A stretch of DNA of 10,511 nt, from assembly GCA_905215195.1 (NCBI GenBank), contig CAJMPF010000037.1, positions 1 to 10,511 on the forward strand, in the 5' to 3' direction. Below the pieces are notes generated by a model. It saw only the letters and a list, made by a program, of their open reading frames with translations. It was not told the DNA's origin and made no database searches. Below, piece by piece: positions 1 to 6,155 of the stretch. The translations under genes and the position numbers were made by a program. Every line of letters begins with the position of its first letter. The first letter of the stretch is position 1. This stretch comes from an uncultured bacterium. GTDB taxonomy: Bacteria; Actinomycetota; Coriobacteriia; Coriobacteriales; Coriobacteriaceae.

Positions 1-1
1 T

Positions 2-718
2 GCCGAGGAGCTGGCCGACCGCGAGGCCGAGGAAGCCGCCGCGCAGGCAGCAGAAGCCGAAGTCGCGGAAGCCGCCGAGTCCGAGCTCGACGAATACGGC
101 ATCGCCATCGAGGGTGCCGACCAGGAGACGGCTTCAGCTCAGGATGCCGCTTCGCCTGCCCCAGCCGAGCCCCGCATCGCCCGCGTTCTCGAGGTCGGCT
201 GCGGCACGGGCTGCATCTCGCTCTCCCTTGCCTGGGAGCGCCGCGGCCACGTTACCTGCACCGCCACCGATATCGAGCCGCGCGCTATCGATCTGGCCAC
301 CAAAAACCGCGACGCGCTCGGTCTCACATCCGATGAGGTCGCCTTTAGCCTCACCAACCTGGTGAGTTCCATTCCCCGCGAAGAGTGGGGCACCTTTGAT
401 GTGCTTGTCTCCAATCCGCCCTACATTCCGACCGACGTCATGCGCTCACTGCCGCACGAGGTCAAGGACTTCGAGCCCGACCTGGCGCTTGAGGGCGGCG
501 CCGACGGCCTCGATATCTTCCGCCGCCTGCTCAATGCGGCGCCTTACATGCTGCGCGCCGGCGGCCTGTTTGCCTGCGAGCTCTACGAGGGTGCCCTCGA
601 CGCCGCCGCCGAGCTCTGCCGCCAGGCGGGTCTCTCGGACGTGCGCATCGTCCGCGACCTCACCGATCGCCCCCGCATCGTCCGAGCCATCGTCACCGAG
701 CCCAAACAGCGCCAGTAA
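2..718 (+). CDS. prmC: Peptide chain release factor N5-glutamine methyltransferase, 3' part
   Basis: The gene is cut by the window start; 238 codons to the TAA at 716-718 are visible. PrmC (HemK) uses S-adenosylmethionine to methylate the glutamine of the GGQ motif in class I release factors, in the cytoplasm. The SAM-binding motif I reads VLEVGCGTGC (GCGTG at visible residues 66-70). The family catalytic motif NPPYIP starts at residue 138, and the following EPDLALEGGADGLDIFRRLL is typical of PrmC. The first ~57 visible residues are very rich in Ala and Glu and then Ala/Pro. In ordinary PrmC proteins the PRPETE motif lies only about 20-25 residues before motif I, so this looks like a low-complexity insertion in the linker between the substrate-binding and methyltransferase domains. 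prfA would be expected just upstream, outside the window. Confidence 0.93.
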   Translation, partial: AEELADREAEEAAAQAAEAEVAEAAESELDEYGIAIEGADQETASAQDAASPAPAEPRIARVLEVGCGTGCISLSLAWERRGHVTCTATDIEPRAIDLATKNRDALGLTSDEVAFSLTNLVSSIPREEWGTFDVLVSNPPYIPTDVMRSLPHEVKDFEPDLALEGGADGLDIFRRLLNAAPYMLRAGGLFACELYEGALDAAAELCRQAGLSDVRIVRDLTDRPRIVRAIVTEPKQRQ

Positions 719-732
719 TATTTATTAACTGG

Positions 733-761
733 TTAGCAAAAATTATAAACTAGTTTATAAT
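733..761 (+). promoter_or_regulatory. Probable sigma-70-type promoter of hicAB
   Basis: A perfect -10 hexamer TATAAT (756-761) lies 17 bp downstream of TTAGCA (733-738), which matches four of six bases of the consensus -35. The pair sits in the 68-bp AT-rich gap between prmC and hicA, about 25 bp ahead of the hicA start codon. The spacer and the -10 box are covered by a perfect palindrome (741-762), so a protein bound there would block RNA polymerase. Inferred from sequence; no start site is known. Confidence 0.7.
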
Positions 762-762
762 T
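741..762. promoter_or_regulatory. Perfect 22-bp palindrome, candidate HicB operator
   Basis: The half-site AATTATAAACT is followed immediately by its exact reverse complement, giving 11 + 11 bp with no spacer. It contains the -10 box of the hicAB promoter. Toxin-antitoxin operons are commonly autorepressed by the antitoxin, and several HicB proteins bind palindromic operators near their promoter. This HicB carries a C-terminal DNA-binding-like region with an AT-hook-like GRPKK, which suits an AT-only half-site. The operator role is inferred; the symmetry is directly visible. Confidence 0.65.
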
Positions 763-786
763 AGGACGGCTGAAAGAGGTCGGCCC

Positions 787-972
787 ATGCAACCTCCTAC
801 CTTTCGGGAAATCATTGCCCTACTCAAGCACGATGGATTCGTGAAGGTCGCGCAAGTCGGTAGTCATGCTAAGTATGTTTCTGGCGACCGTGTTGTCACC
901 GTGAACGGCTCTGGTGGTGATCGACCAAAGAAGGGCACGTGGGCAAGTATTCGTCGCCAAGCTGGATGGTAG
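787..972 (+). CDS. hicA: HicA-family mRNA interferase toxin
   Basis: A 61-residue protein of the HicA (YcfA-like) family: small double-stranded-RNA-binding-fold toxins that cleave mRNA and are held inactive by HicB. The family catalytic histidine is in GSHAKY (His27). The end, with KKGTWASIRRQAG at residues 48-60, corresponds to the family's conserved GT-x-x-x-I-x-x-Q-A-G tail. Length is normal for the family. The start at 787 is supported by AAAGAGG (773-779) 7 bases upstream. hicB follows 11 bp after the stop, so the two are almost certainly co-transcribed from the promoter at 733-761. By eye the gene is less GC-rich than its neighbours, which suggests acquisition by transfer. Activity is untested. 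Confidence 0.88.
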   Translation: MQPPTFREIIALLKHDGFVKVAQVGSHAKYVSGDRVVTVNGSGGDRPKKGTWASIRRQAGW

Positions 973-983
973 TTGGAGGCAAA

Positions 984-1430
984 ATGAGGCAGCGATTTAC
1001 CTATGACTGCGTTCTCATAAAAGAAGACGACGGGTACTGCGCCAGCTTCCCGCAGATTCCCGGCGCTTTTGCCGATGGCGATACGCGCGAAGAAGCGATT
1101 GCCCATGCCACCGAGGCGCTGATGGCGTTTTTGGCCGACGACCTCAACAACGGTTTGACTCCGGCAGGGTACGAACGTTCGGCCGAGGTCGTGGCCCTTT
1201 CAGTCGAAATCGACCACGAGGACGCTCGGGAAGCGGCGTGCCGAACATTTAAAGACGCAGCGCTGGACCTCAAAGTCTCCGCTCCGCGGATTACCGCTCT
1301 GGTCAAAGCCGGAAAGCTCGATGTTGAACTCGTCGACGGCCGTCGGATGATAACGATAGACAGCATCGAGCGCTACGCCGCCCAAAAACGCCACGCCGGA
1401 AGACCAAAGAAGTTTGTAGCCGTCCAATAA
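984..1430 (+). CDS. hicB: HicB-family antitoxin with C-terminal excisionase-like DNA-binding region
   Basis: I start this 148-residue protein at ATG 984, which has TGGAGG (974-979) 4 bases upstream. An in-frame ATG at 939 would overlap hicA and add 15 residues unlike the family. Residues 1-55 are the HicB domain (degenerate RNase H-like fold): GYCASFPQIPG, then the GDTREEA motif and a helix. This part should bind and mask HicA. Residues ~93-133 (from LDLKVSAPRITALVKAGKL to DSIERYAA) resemble an excisionase/MerR-type winged helix that reads 'pick module, alter argument, identify residue'. A basic tail with GRPKK (139-143) resembles an AT-hook. It likely represses its own operon through the AT-rich palindrome at 741-762. 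Fold assignment of the C-terminal half is by eye. Confidence 0.85.
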   Translation: MRQRFTYDCVLIKEDDGYCASFPQIPGAFADGDTREEAIAHATEALMAFLADDLNNGLTPAGYERSAEVVALSVEIDHEDAREAACRTFKDAALDLKVSAPRITALVKAGKLDVELVDGRRMITIDSIERYAAQKRHAGRPKKFVAVQ

Positions 1431-1564
1431 CCCCCTCACTTTCACCGACTACTAGAGCCGCTCACCAAACCAACATGCGCTCTGGGCAAATAGGTTGAAC
1501 GTTTCGTGCGAGAATGCCCCACAGTAAACAAACTTGCACCAGAGCGTAAGGGGCTGGCATACAC

Positions 1565-2308
1565 ATGCAGACGGTCTATCGGGTATTCGAGGGAGCGCGT
1601 GAGCCGCATCGGCTCGCCGTCGAGCGTACGGCCGAGGTACTCAGCCGTGGTGGCTTGGCCCTGATCCCGACCGAGACCGTCTATGGTGTCGCTGTGGCAG
1701 TCAGCGCTTTCTCGGACGCCTTGCCCCAAGATACAAGCGAATTCCCATCGTGGCCGCGCGATCCGCAGGCTGCCGTCAATGGCGCCGCAGTTCCTGCGCT
1801 CGGCACCGGCTATCGCCGTATCTTCACTCTCAAGCAACGTGAACTCACGCAAACCGTCGCTTGGCTGGTCGATGGCGTCGAAGCACTCGACCGCTATGGC
1901 GTGGATATCCCGGAAGATGCTCGCGTACTCGCGCGACGATGCTGGCCGGGCGCCCTGACTATCGTGGTCAAGGCGGCTCCCTGCGTGCCGACCTTTATGC
2001 GTGCTGCCGACGACACCGTGGCCCTGCGCGCTTCGGCCTCTCCCGTGGTCCAAGCGCTCATCCGCGCCTGCGGCAGTCCCCTTGCCTGCACGAGCGCCAA
2101 CACACACGGCGCGCCCTCGCCGGCAAGCTTTGCCGCCGTCGAAGGTCGCATCCTGGAGGGGGTCGATGTTGCCGTCGACGCCGGCGAGACCCCGTGTCGC
2201 GACGCCTCGACCATCGTGTCGTTCCAGCACGGCGGGCTCCAGATCCTGCGCCAAGGCGCACTTCCCGCATCAGAGATCGAGCGGGTCCTGTCCGACCCGA
2301 TGCAATAG
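1565..2308 (+). CDS. tsaC: Threonylcarbamoyl-AMP synthase, Sua5/YciO/YrdC family
   Basis: The family makes threonylcarbamoyl-AMP from threonine, bicarbonate and ATP, the first step of t6A formation at position 37 of ANN-decoding tRNAs. Motifs in order: PTETVYG (35-41), a K-x-R pair in LKQRE (K90, R92), CWPGALT (126-132), VALR (152-155), TSAN (176-179), STIV (215-218) and ILRQG (227-231). At 247 residues it is longer than YrdC-type proteins (~190) and shorter than two-domain Sua5 (~340). The extra length is mainly about 28 residues between PTETVYG and K-x-R (~43-85). The usual KP-L after K-x-R is replaced by LTQTVAWL. AAGGGG (1548-1553) lies 11 bases before ATG 1565. prmC-sua5 adjacency is common in bacteria; here hicAB separates them. 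YciO-like function cannot be excluded. Confidence 0.85.
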   Translation: MQTVYRVFEGAREPHRLAVERTAEVLSRGGLALIPTETVYGVAVAVSAFSDALPQDTSEFPSWPRDPQAAVNGAAVPALGTGYRRIFTLKQRELTQTVAWLVDGVEALDRYGVDIPEDARVLARRCWPGALTIVVKAAPCVPTFMRAADDTVALRASASPVVQALIRACGSPLACTSANTHGAPSPASFAAVEGRILEGVDVAVDAGETPCRDASTIVSFQHGGLQILRQGALPASEIERVLSDPMQ

Positions 2309-2321
2309 AAAGGTGTAAGCG

Positions 2322-3863
2322 ATGTCGTTGAATCTGGGCAGCCTGGGCATGGAAGATGCCTCGTTTAACTTTGGCGGTTCCTACATCATGGCGCTCGACT
2401 GCGGCACCACCTCGGTACTTGCGACCATCGTCGACGAGTACGGCTGCATCGTCGCGCAGGCACGTCGTAGCGTCAAAACCAGCTTCCCGCGTCCCGGTTG
2501 GATAGAGCAAGACCCCATGGAGGTGCTTGCCAGCCAGATCGGCGTGATGATGGAGGTCCAGTTTAAGAGCGGCATCCATTCTGACCGCATCGCCGCCATC
2601 GGTATCTCCAACCAGCGCGAGACCACGGTGGTGTGGGACCGCATAAGCGGCCAACCCATCTATAACGCCATCGTGTGGCAATGCCGTCGCACCGCACCTC
2701 TGATCGACGAGCTGGTCGAGCGGGGCACAGAAGAGCTGGTGCGCTCCCGCACGGGACTCACGCTCGATCCGTATTTCTCGGCTTCCAAGGTGCAGTGGAT
2801 CCTCGACAACGTCGACGGTGCGCGTGAGAGCGCGGCGGCGGGCGACCTCATGTTCGGCACCATCGATACCTGGCTCATCTACAACCTCACCGGCAGTCAG
2901 GTCTTTGCCACCGACTACACCAATGCCAGCCGCACGGCGCTCTTTAATATCCATACGCTCGATTGGGACGACGACCTGCTGGCGCTCTTTGACGTTCCAC
3001 GTTCCATGATGCCCGAGGTTCGTTGGAGCTCGGGCGACTACGGCCGCGTCGCGAGCGACATCATGACCAACATGCCGCCCATCATGGGCGTGGCGGGCGA
3101 TCAGCAGGCGTCGCTGTTCGGCCACTGCTGCTTCCATCCCGGCCAGACCAAAAACACCTATGGCACGGGTTGCTTTATGCTCATGAACACCGGCGACGAG
3201 GTCGTCGAATCCAAGAACGGTCTGGTCTCCACGATCGGTATCGCCGCGGACGGCAAGATCAGCTATGCGCTCGAGGGTTCTATCTTTGCCGCCGGCTCAA
3301 CCATGAACTGGCTGCGCAACAACATGGGCATCATCTCGAGTGTGAGCGAGTCCGCGCAACTCGCCGCTTCGATCAACGACAACGAGGGCTGCTACTTCGT
3401 CCCCGCCTTCGCTGGCCTGGGCGCTCCCTGGTGGGACCCGCGTGCCCGCGGTATCGTGTGCGGCCTGACCGGTGCCTCGAGTCGCGCGACCATTGTGCGT
3501 GCGGCCTGCGAGTCCATGGCCTACCAGAGTTATGACGTGCTGCGCGCCATGGAGCAGGACGTGGGACTTTCGATTGAGCGCCTGTCCGTCGATGGCGGCG
3601 CCTCACGCAACGAGTTCATCATGCAATTCCAGGCCGACCTGCTGGATATCCCCGTGCTGCAATGCGAGACGGTGGAGACCACGGCAATCGGTGCCGCGTA
3701 CTTGGCGGGTCTTGCCGTCGGCTATTGGGAAGACCTTGAAGAGCTGGAGCAAAATGCCCAGATCGTTAGGACCTTCCTTCCCCATATGTCCGCCGAGCGT
3801 CGCGAGCAAAACCTTGCGGGCTGGCGTGATGCAGTCAAGCGCTCGCTCAGTACCGCACAGTAG
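2322..3863 (+). CDS. glpK: Glycerol kinase
   Basis: A full-length FGGY-family kinase (513 residues; usual ~500) that phosphorylates glycerol to sn-glycerol 3-phosphate in the cytoplasm. Visible motifs: phosphate-binding ALDCGTTS (24-31); GISNQRETTVVW, with glycerol-binding R99-E100; IVWQCRRT, with W119; DPYFSASK, with Y151; VAGDQQASLFGH, with catalytic Asp260; NTYGTGCFML, with F285; and the second FGGY signature around LSVDGGASRNEF (421-432). The segment before VAGDQQ has no His where Gram-positive enzymes carry the HPr-phosphorylated histidine, so PTS control of that type seems absent. The N-terminus is ~15 residues longer than usual; AGAAAGG (2307-2313), 8 bases before ATG 2322, supports this start. 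It follows tsaC by 13 bp, so is probably co-transcribed. No glycerol facilitator or G3P oxidase gene is nearby. Confidence 0.96.
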   Translation: MSLNLGSLGMEDASFNFGGSYIMALDCGTTSVLATIVDEYGCIVAQARRSVKTSFPRPGWIEQDPMEVLASQIGVMMEVQFKSGIHSDRIAAIGISNQRETTVVWDRISGQPIYNAIVWQCRRTAPLIDELVERGTEELVRSRTGLTLDPYFSASKVQWILDNVDGARESAAAGDLMFGTIDTWLIYNLTGSQVFATDYTNASRTALFNIHTLDWDDDLLALFDVPRSMMPEVRWSSGDYGRVASDIMTNMPPIMGVAGDQQASLFGHCCFHPGQTKNTYGTGCFMLMNTGDEVVESKNGLVSTIGIAADGKISYALEGSIFAAGSTMNWLRNNMGIISSVSESAQLAASINDNEGCYFVPAFAGLGAPWWDPRARGIVCGLTGASSRATIVRAACESMAYQSYDVLRAMEQDVGLSIERLSVDGGASRNEFIMQFQADLLDIPVLQCETVETTAIGAAYLAGLAVGYWEDLEELEQNAQIVRTFLPHMSAERREQNLAGWRDAVKRSLSTAQ

Positions 3864-3935
3864 GGCTGCGATGGGCTGCTCGATACAACAAACCGCTAAA
3901 CTTATGCACGGCGCGCGGCAACAACATCGCCATGC

Positions 3936-3951
3936 GCCTTGTCAGCAAGGC
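3936..3951 (+). other. Short hairpin in the glpK-upp gap
   Basis: GCCTTG and CAAGGC form a perfect 6-bp stem around the loop TCAG. It lies 35 bases before the upp start in the 123-bp gap after glpK. No T-run follows, so it is not a standard intrinsic terminator. It could be a weak terminator, a processing site or chance. I saw no convincing promoter for upp in this gap. Confidence 0.3.
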
Positions 3952-3986
3952 CATCTTCCGGCCGCAACGAAAGGGGCAATCAACCC

Positions 3987-4634
3987 ATGACCGTCACCTA
4001 CGATACGTCCCGTGTGACCCTTGTTGATCACCCGCTCGTCCAGCATAAGCTGTCGATTCTGCGCGACAAAAACACCGGCACCAACCAGTTCCGCCAGCTC
4101 GTGCGCGAACTCGCACTTTTTGACGGCTACGAGGCCATGCGCGACCTGCCCATGGAAGACGTCGAAGTCGAGACCCCCATCACCACCGCAACGTTTAAGC
4201 AGCTCGCCGGCAAAAAGCTCGCCATCGTTCCCATTCTGCGTGCAGGCCTTGGCATGGTCGATGGCATCCTCGACCTGGTACCCTCCGCTCGCGTGGGCCA
4301 CATCGGTATGGAGCGCGACGAGGTTACCCACGAGCCGCACGAGTATTACTGCAAGATGCCCAAGGATATCGACCAGCGCATCTGCCTGGTCGTCGACCCC
4401 ATGCTCGCCACGGGCGGTTCGGCCGAGATGGCCATCAGCTACCTGCGCGAGCGCGGTGTCAAGGACATCCGCATGCTGTGCATCGTCGCGGCCCCCGAGG
4501 GCCTCAAGTCGCTGACTGAGAAGGACCCCGATGTGCATATCTATACCTGCGCCATCGACGGCCATCTCAACGAAGCTGCCTACATCGTTCCCGGCTTGGG
4601 CGACGCCGGCGACCGCATCTACGGCACGCTCTAG
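3987..4634 (+). CDS. upp: Uracil phosphoribosyltransferase
   Basis: Converts uracil and PRPP to UMP (pyrimidine salvage, cytoplasm). The 215-residue length is close to the family norm (~208). Family motifs: HPLVQHKLSILRDKNT (15-30), the RDLP segment with VEVETPI (52-65), PILRAGLGMVDGILDLVPSA (82-101), the PRPP-binding loop VVDPMLATGGSA (135-146), and the uracil-binding C-terminus YIVPGLGDAGDR (199-210). I start it at ATG 3987, with AAAGGGG (3970-3976) 10 bases upstream. An in-frame ATG at 3939 would add 16 unconserved residues and lies inside a hairpin. upp just ahead of the ATP synthase operon also occurs in Bacillus and relatives, where glyA rather than glpK precedes it. Confidence 0.97.
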   Translation: MTVTYDTSRVTLVDHPLVQHKLSILRDKNTGTNQFRQLVRELALFDGYEAMRDLPMEDVEVETPITTATFKQLAGKKLAIVPILRAGLGMVDGILDLVPSARVGHIGMERDEVTHEPHEYYCKMPKDIDQRICLVVDPMLATGGSAEMAISYLRERGVKDIRMLCIVAAPEGLKSLTEKDPDVHIYTCAIDGHLNEAAYIVPGLGDAGDRIYGTL

Positions 4635-4690
4635 TCGTCGGGCCTTGTCGGCTACGGTCACAAATACGAAGAAATGGTGCGCGCGGGCGA

Positions 4691-4732
4691 GCAAAAGACG
4701 TCCACGCGCACTCCTGTTAACGGACGTTTTGC
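4691..4732. other. Bulged inverted repeat downstream of upp, possible terminator
   Basis: GCAAAAGACGTCC (4691-4703) pairs with GGACGTTTTGC (4722-4732): 11 base pairs interrupted by a two-base bulge, with an 18-base loop. It begins 57 bp after the upp stop codon and ends 95 bp before the atp promoter, where a terminator would be expected. However, only C and G residues follow, not a T-run. It may instead be one copy of a dispersed repeat. The pairing is visible; the function is unknown. Confidence 0.35.
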
Positions 4733-4752
4733 CCCGCAGGGTTCGAGAAAAA

Positions 4753-4828
4753 CGTATTACCGTACCTGCGGCATAAAGAAGGTCTTAAGAAAACGAACAG
4801 GTGCGTATTAACCGATGCTTTTTCGGTT
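4753..4828. repeat. Direct and inverted repeats just upstream of the atp promoter
   Basis: CGTATTACCG (4753-4762) recurs as CGTATTAACCG (4804-4814), 51 bp apart, about five helical turns. Between and overlapping them, CGTACCTG (4761-4768) can pair with CAGGTGCG (4798-4805) with one G-U pair. AACCGA (4810-4815) pairs perfectly with TCGGTT (4823-4828) around a 7-base loop and ends at the -35 box. The arrangement could be paired regulator sites or an RNA structure ending transcripts from upp. Some of it may be chance. Confidence 0.35.
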
Positions 4829-4854
4829 GTACTTTAGCGATTGGCTCGTACAAT
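4827..4854 (+). promoter_or_regulatory. Probable promoter of the ATP synthase operon
   Basis: TTGTAC (4827-4832) and TACAAT (4849-4854) are separated by 16 bp. The -10 box matches five of six consensus bases and the -35 keeps the TTG core. This places the transcript start near 4861 and gives an untranslated leader of roughly 55 bases before the GTG at 4917. It is the best promoter match in the 282-bp spacer between upp and the first atp-operon gene. Confidence 0.6.
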
Positions 4855-4916
4855 AGTCACCAATGTTTGGCGGGAACTGTCCTGTGAGGCGATAAAAAAG
4901 GAAAGTGAGGACGCCA

Positions 4917-5228
4917 GTGTTTCAGATAGCCGATCTGCTCGCTATCGTTGCAGGCGCCATCGCGGGCGCAATTGCCTTCCTTCCCTTTGTCTTTACGCTC
5001 AAGCCGGTTCTTGACGATAAGCAGAATGCGGACATGCTCAAGGGTATGGTGAGTCTGGCGGTCTCGGCAATCGCTCTGCTCGTCTTTACCTTGGTTGTGT
5101 TTGTGTTGTTCGGAGAGGCATTTCGCATGTTCCTCCTGGGCGAGGCGATCGGCTTCGTGGCCTTTATGGCCGCCTGCGCGGTTCGCGTCGCCAAGGCGCT
5201 GCGAGATCCTCATGAGGTCGAAAGGTAA
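4917..5228 (+). CDS. AtpI-like small membrane protein of the ATP synthase operon
   Basis: A 103-residue hydrophobic protein with three likely membrane segments, at about 9-28 (with GAIAGAIA), 44-65 and 70-90, and a short charged C-terminus. A small membrane protein in this slot directly before atpB is usual: AtpI in Bacillus and E. coli, Rv1303 in Mycobacterium. AtpI is implicated in c-ring assembly and ion supply. Similarity is by position and topology only; I see no diagnostic motif. I chose GTG 4917 because GAGGA (4907-4911) sits 5 bases upstream. GTG 4905 would have the AAGGAAA sequence directly against it, too close to serve. atpB begins 3 bp after the stop, so the two are co-transcribed and probably translationally coupled. 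Confidence 0.7.
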   Translation: MFQIADLLAIVAGAIAGAIAFLPFVFTLKPVLDDKQNADMLKGMVSLAVSAIALLVFTLVVFVLFGEAFRMFLLGEAIGFVAFMAACAVRVAKALRDPHEVER

Positions 5229-5231
5229 GTC

Positions 5232-6035
5232 GTGGAAATTTTTGAAAAGCTGCCTGATGAGATTAATCATCTGGTCAGCGAGTTCAGCTCCACCCCTGTC
5301 GTGGGCGATCTGAGCTGCGGCATCACGCAGTACTCGTTTTGGCTGATCGTCTCCACGATCGTGCTCCTGATCGTCCTGGCCGTGTTCAAGAAGAAGCAGA
5401 CCCTGGTCCCCAAGGGCTTCTTCGTCAACGGTTTCGAGTACATCATCGAGTACGTCGAGAACGATATCGGCAAGGGCGTCGTGGGTGAGAACTGGAAGAA
5501 GCACTTCCCGTTCCTGTGCTCGCTTTTCCTGTTCATCCTGATCAATAACATGATCGGCCTGATCCCGGGAATGAAGCCCGGCACCGGTGCAATCGGCTCC
5601 ACCGCCGCGCTCGCCATCTTCGCCTTCGTGTACTTCATCTACTACGGATGCAAGGCTCACGGCGTGATCGGCTACATCAAGAGCCTCGCTCCGCAGGGCG
5701 TGAGCTTCCCGATGAACGTGCTCGTGTGGGTCGTCGAGCTTTTCTCGACCTTCCTGCGCCTCATCACGCTCGCCGTCCGTCTGTTCTGCAACATGTTCGC
5801 AGGACACGTGGTCATGGGCTCGTTCGCCATCATGGCGAGCATGTTCATGCAGCCGCTGCTTCAGCAGGTTTCCGCGGCCCACGCCGTCGGCGCCCTGCCT
5901 TCGCTGGCCTGGCTTGCCATTCTCATCCTGATCTATGCGATCGAGCTTGTGGTCGGCGCCATCCAGGCTTACGTCTTCACGGTCCTTACCGCCGTGTATG
6001 TCTCCGAGGCAGAGGAGGTCGCGGAGGAGGAGTAG
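5232..6035 (+). CDS. atpB: F1Fo-ATP synthase subunit a
   Basis: The membrane subunit that forms the proton half-channels against the c-ring (267 residues, normal length). It has several hydrophobic segments, at about 36-52, 93-112, 124-138, 163-182, 186-206 and 223-250. The essential arginine lies in AVRLFCNMFAGHVV (R183; equivalent to Arg210 of E. coli). The last helix keeps the conserved glutamine in IQAYVFTVLTAVYVS (Q246). The C-terminus is an acidic tail rich in Glu. The start is GTG 5232, supported by AAAGG (5221-5225) 6 bases upstream and the 3-bp gap from the preceding gene. Confidence 0.97.
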   Translation: MEIFEKLPDEINHLVSEFSSTPVVGDLSCGITQYSFWLIVSTIVLLIVLAVFKKKQTLVPKGFFVNGFEYIIEYVENDIGKGVVGENWKKHFPFLCSLFLFILINNMIGLIPGMKPGTGAIGSTAALAIFAFVYFIYYGCKAHGVIGYIKSLAPQGVSFPMNVLVWVVELFSTFLRLITLAVRLFCNMFAGHVVMGSFAIMASMFMQPLLQQVSAAHAVGALPSLAWLAILILIYAIELVVGAIQAYVFTVLTAVYVSEAEEVAEEE

Positions 6036-6047
6036 TCTTCCGTTCGC

Positions 6048-6063
6048 GCCTTAAAGGTAAGGC
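6048..6063 (+). other. Hairpin between atpB and atpE
   Basis: GCCTTA-AAGG-TAAGGC is a perfect 6-bp stem with a 4-base loop, 12 bases after the atpB stop codon. A second, looser pairing (GCCGG 6077-6081 with CCGGC 6100-6104) follows. No T-run is present, so readthrough into atpE is expected. The gap of 124 bp is the largest inside this operon. The structure could protect or process the mRNA so that atpE is expressed more than atpB. This role is inferred. Confidence 0.4.
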
Positions 6064-6147
6064 AATTCGTTAAACCGCCGGTGCCCGTACCCATGGAGCC
6101 CGGCAGTTATAAAAAGGTTATCCTGCGTGAAATAAGACACGCACGAC

Positions 6148-6155
6148 AAAGGAGG
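6148..6155 (+). promoter_or_regulatory. Very strong Shine-Dalgarno sequence of atpE
   Basis: AAAGGAGG is the best anti-Shine-Dalgarno match in the window, 4 bases before the GTG start of atpE. Other atp genes here have weaker sites. Strong initiation suits subunit c, needed in about 8-15 copies per complex against one for subunit a. Confidence 0.75.

Noticed and set aside
939..983. Earlier ATG for hicB
   Set aside because: Overlaps hicA and adds 15 residues not expected at the start of a HicB domain. The ATG at 984 has a TGGAGG just upstream and begins right at the domain.
1495..1530. Promoter for tsaC starting at TTGAAC
   Set aside because: No acceptable -10 hexamer 16-18 bp downstream; the candidates match three bases or fewer.
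2058..3137. 359-residue minus-strand open frame opposite tsaC and glpK
   Set aside because: Spans a gene boundary and lies against strongly conserved glpK motifs. Composition is Arg/His/Ala-rich, as expected for a shadow frame.
4674..4811. Possible 45-codon + strand ORF in the upp-atp spacer
   Set aside because: No ribosome-binding site, no recognisable similarity, and it runs through the inverted repeats; chance is the simpler explanation.
4905..4916. Earlier GTG start for the AtpI-like gene
   Set aside because: The AAGGAAA sequence is directly against this GTG, too close to work as a ribosome-binding site. GTG 4917 has a properly spaced GAGGA.
4857..5882. 341-residue minus-strand open frame opposite the AtpI-like gene and atpB
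   Set aside because: Low-complexity His/Asp/Glu-rich product typical of the reverse of a hydrophobic membrane protein. It covers two clearly coding + strand genes and their promoter.
6105..6124. AT-rich stretch before atpE as an internal promoter
   Set aside because: TATAAA and TATCCT occur, but no -35-like hexamer lies at the right distance for either.
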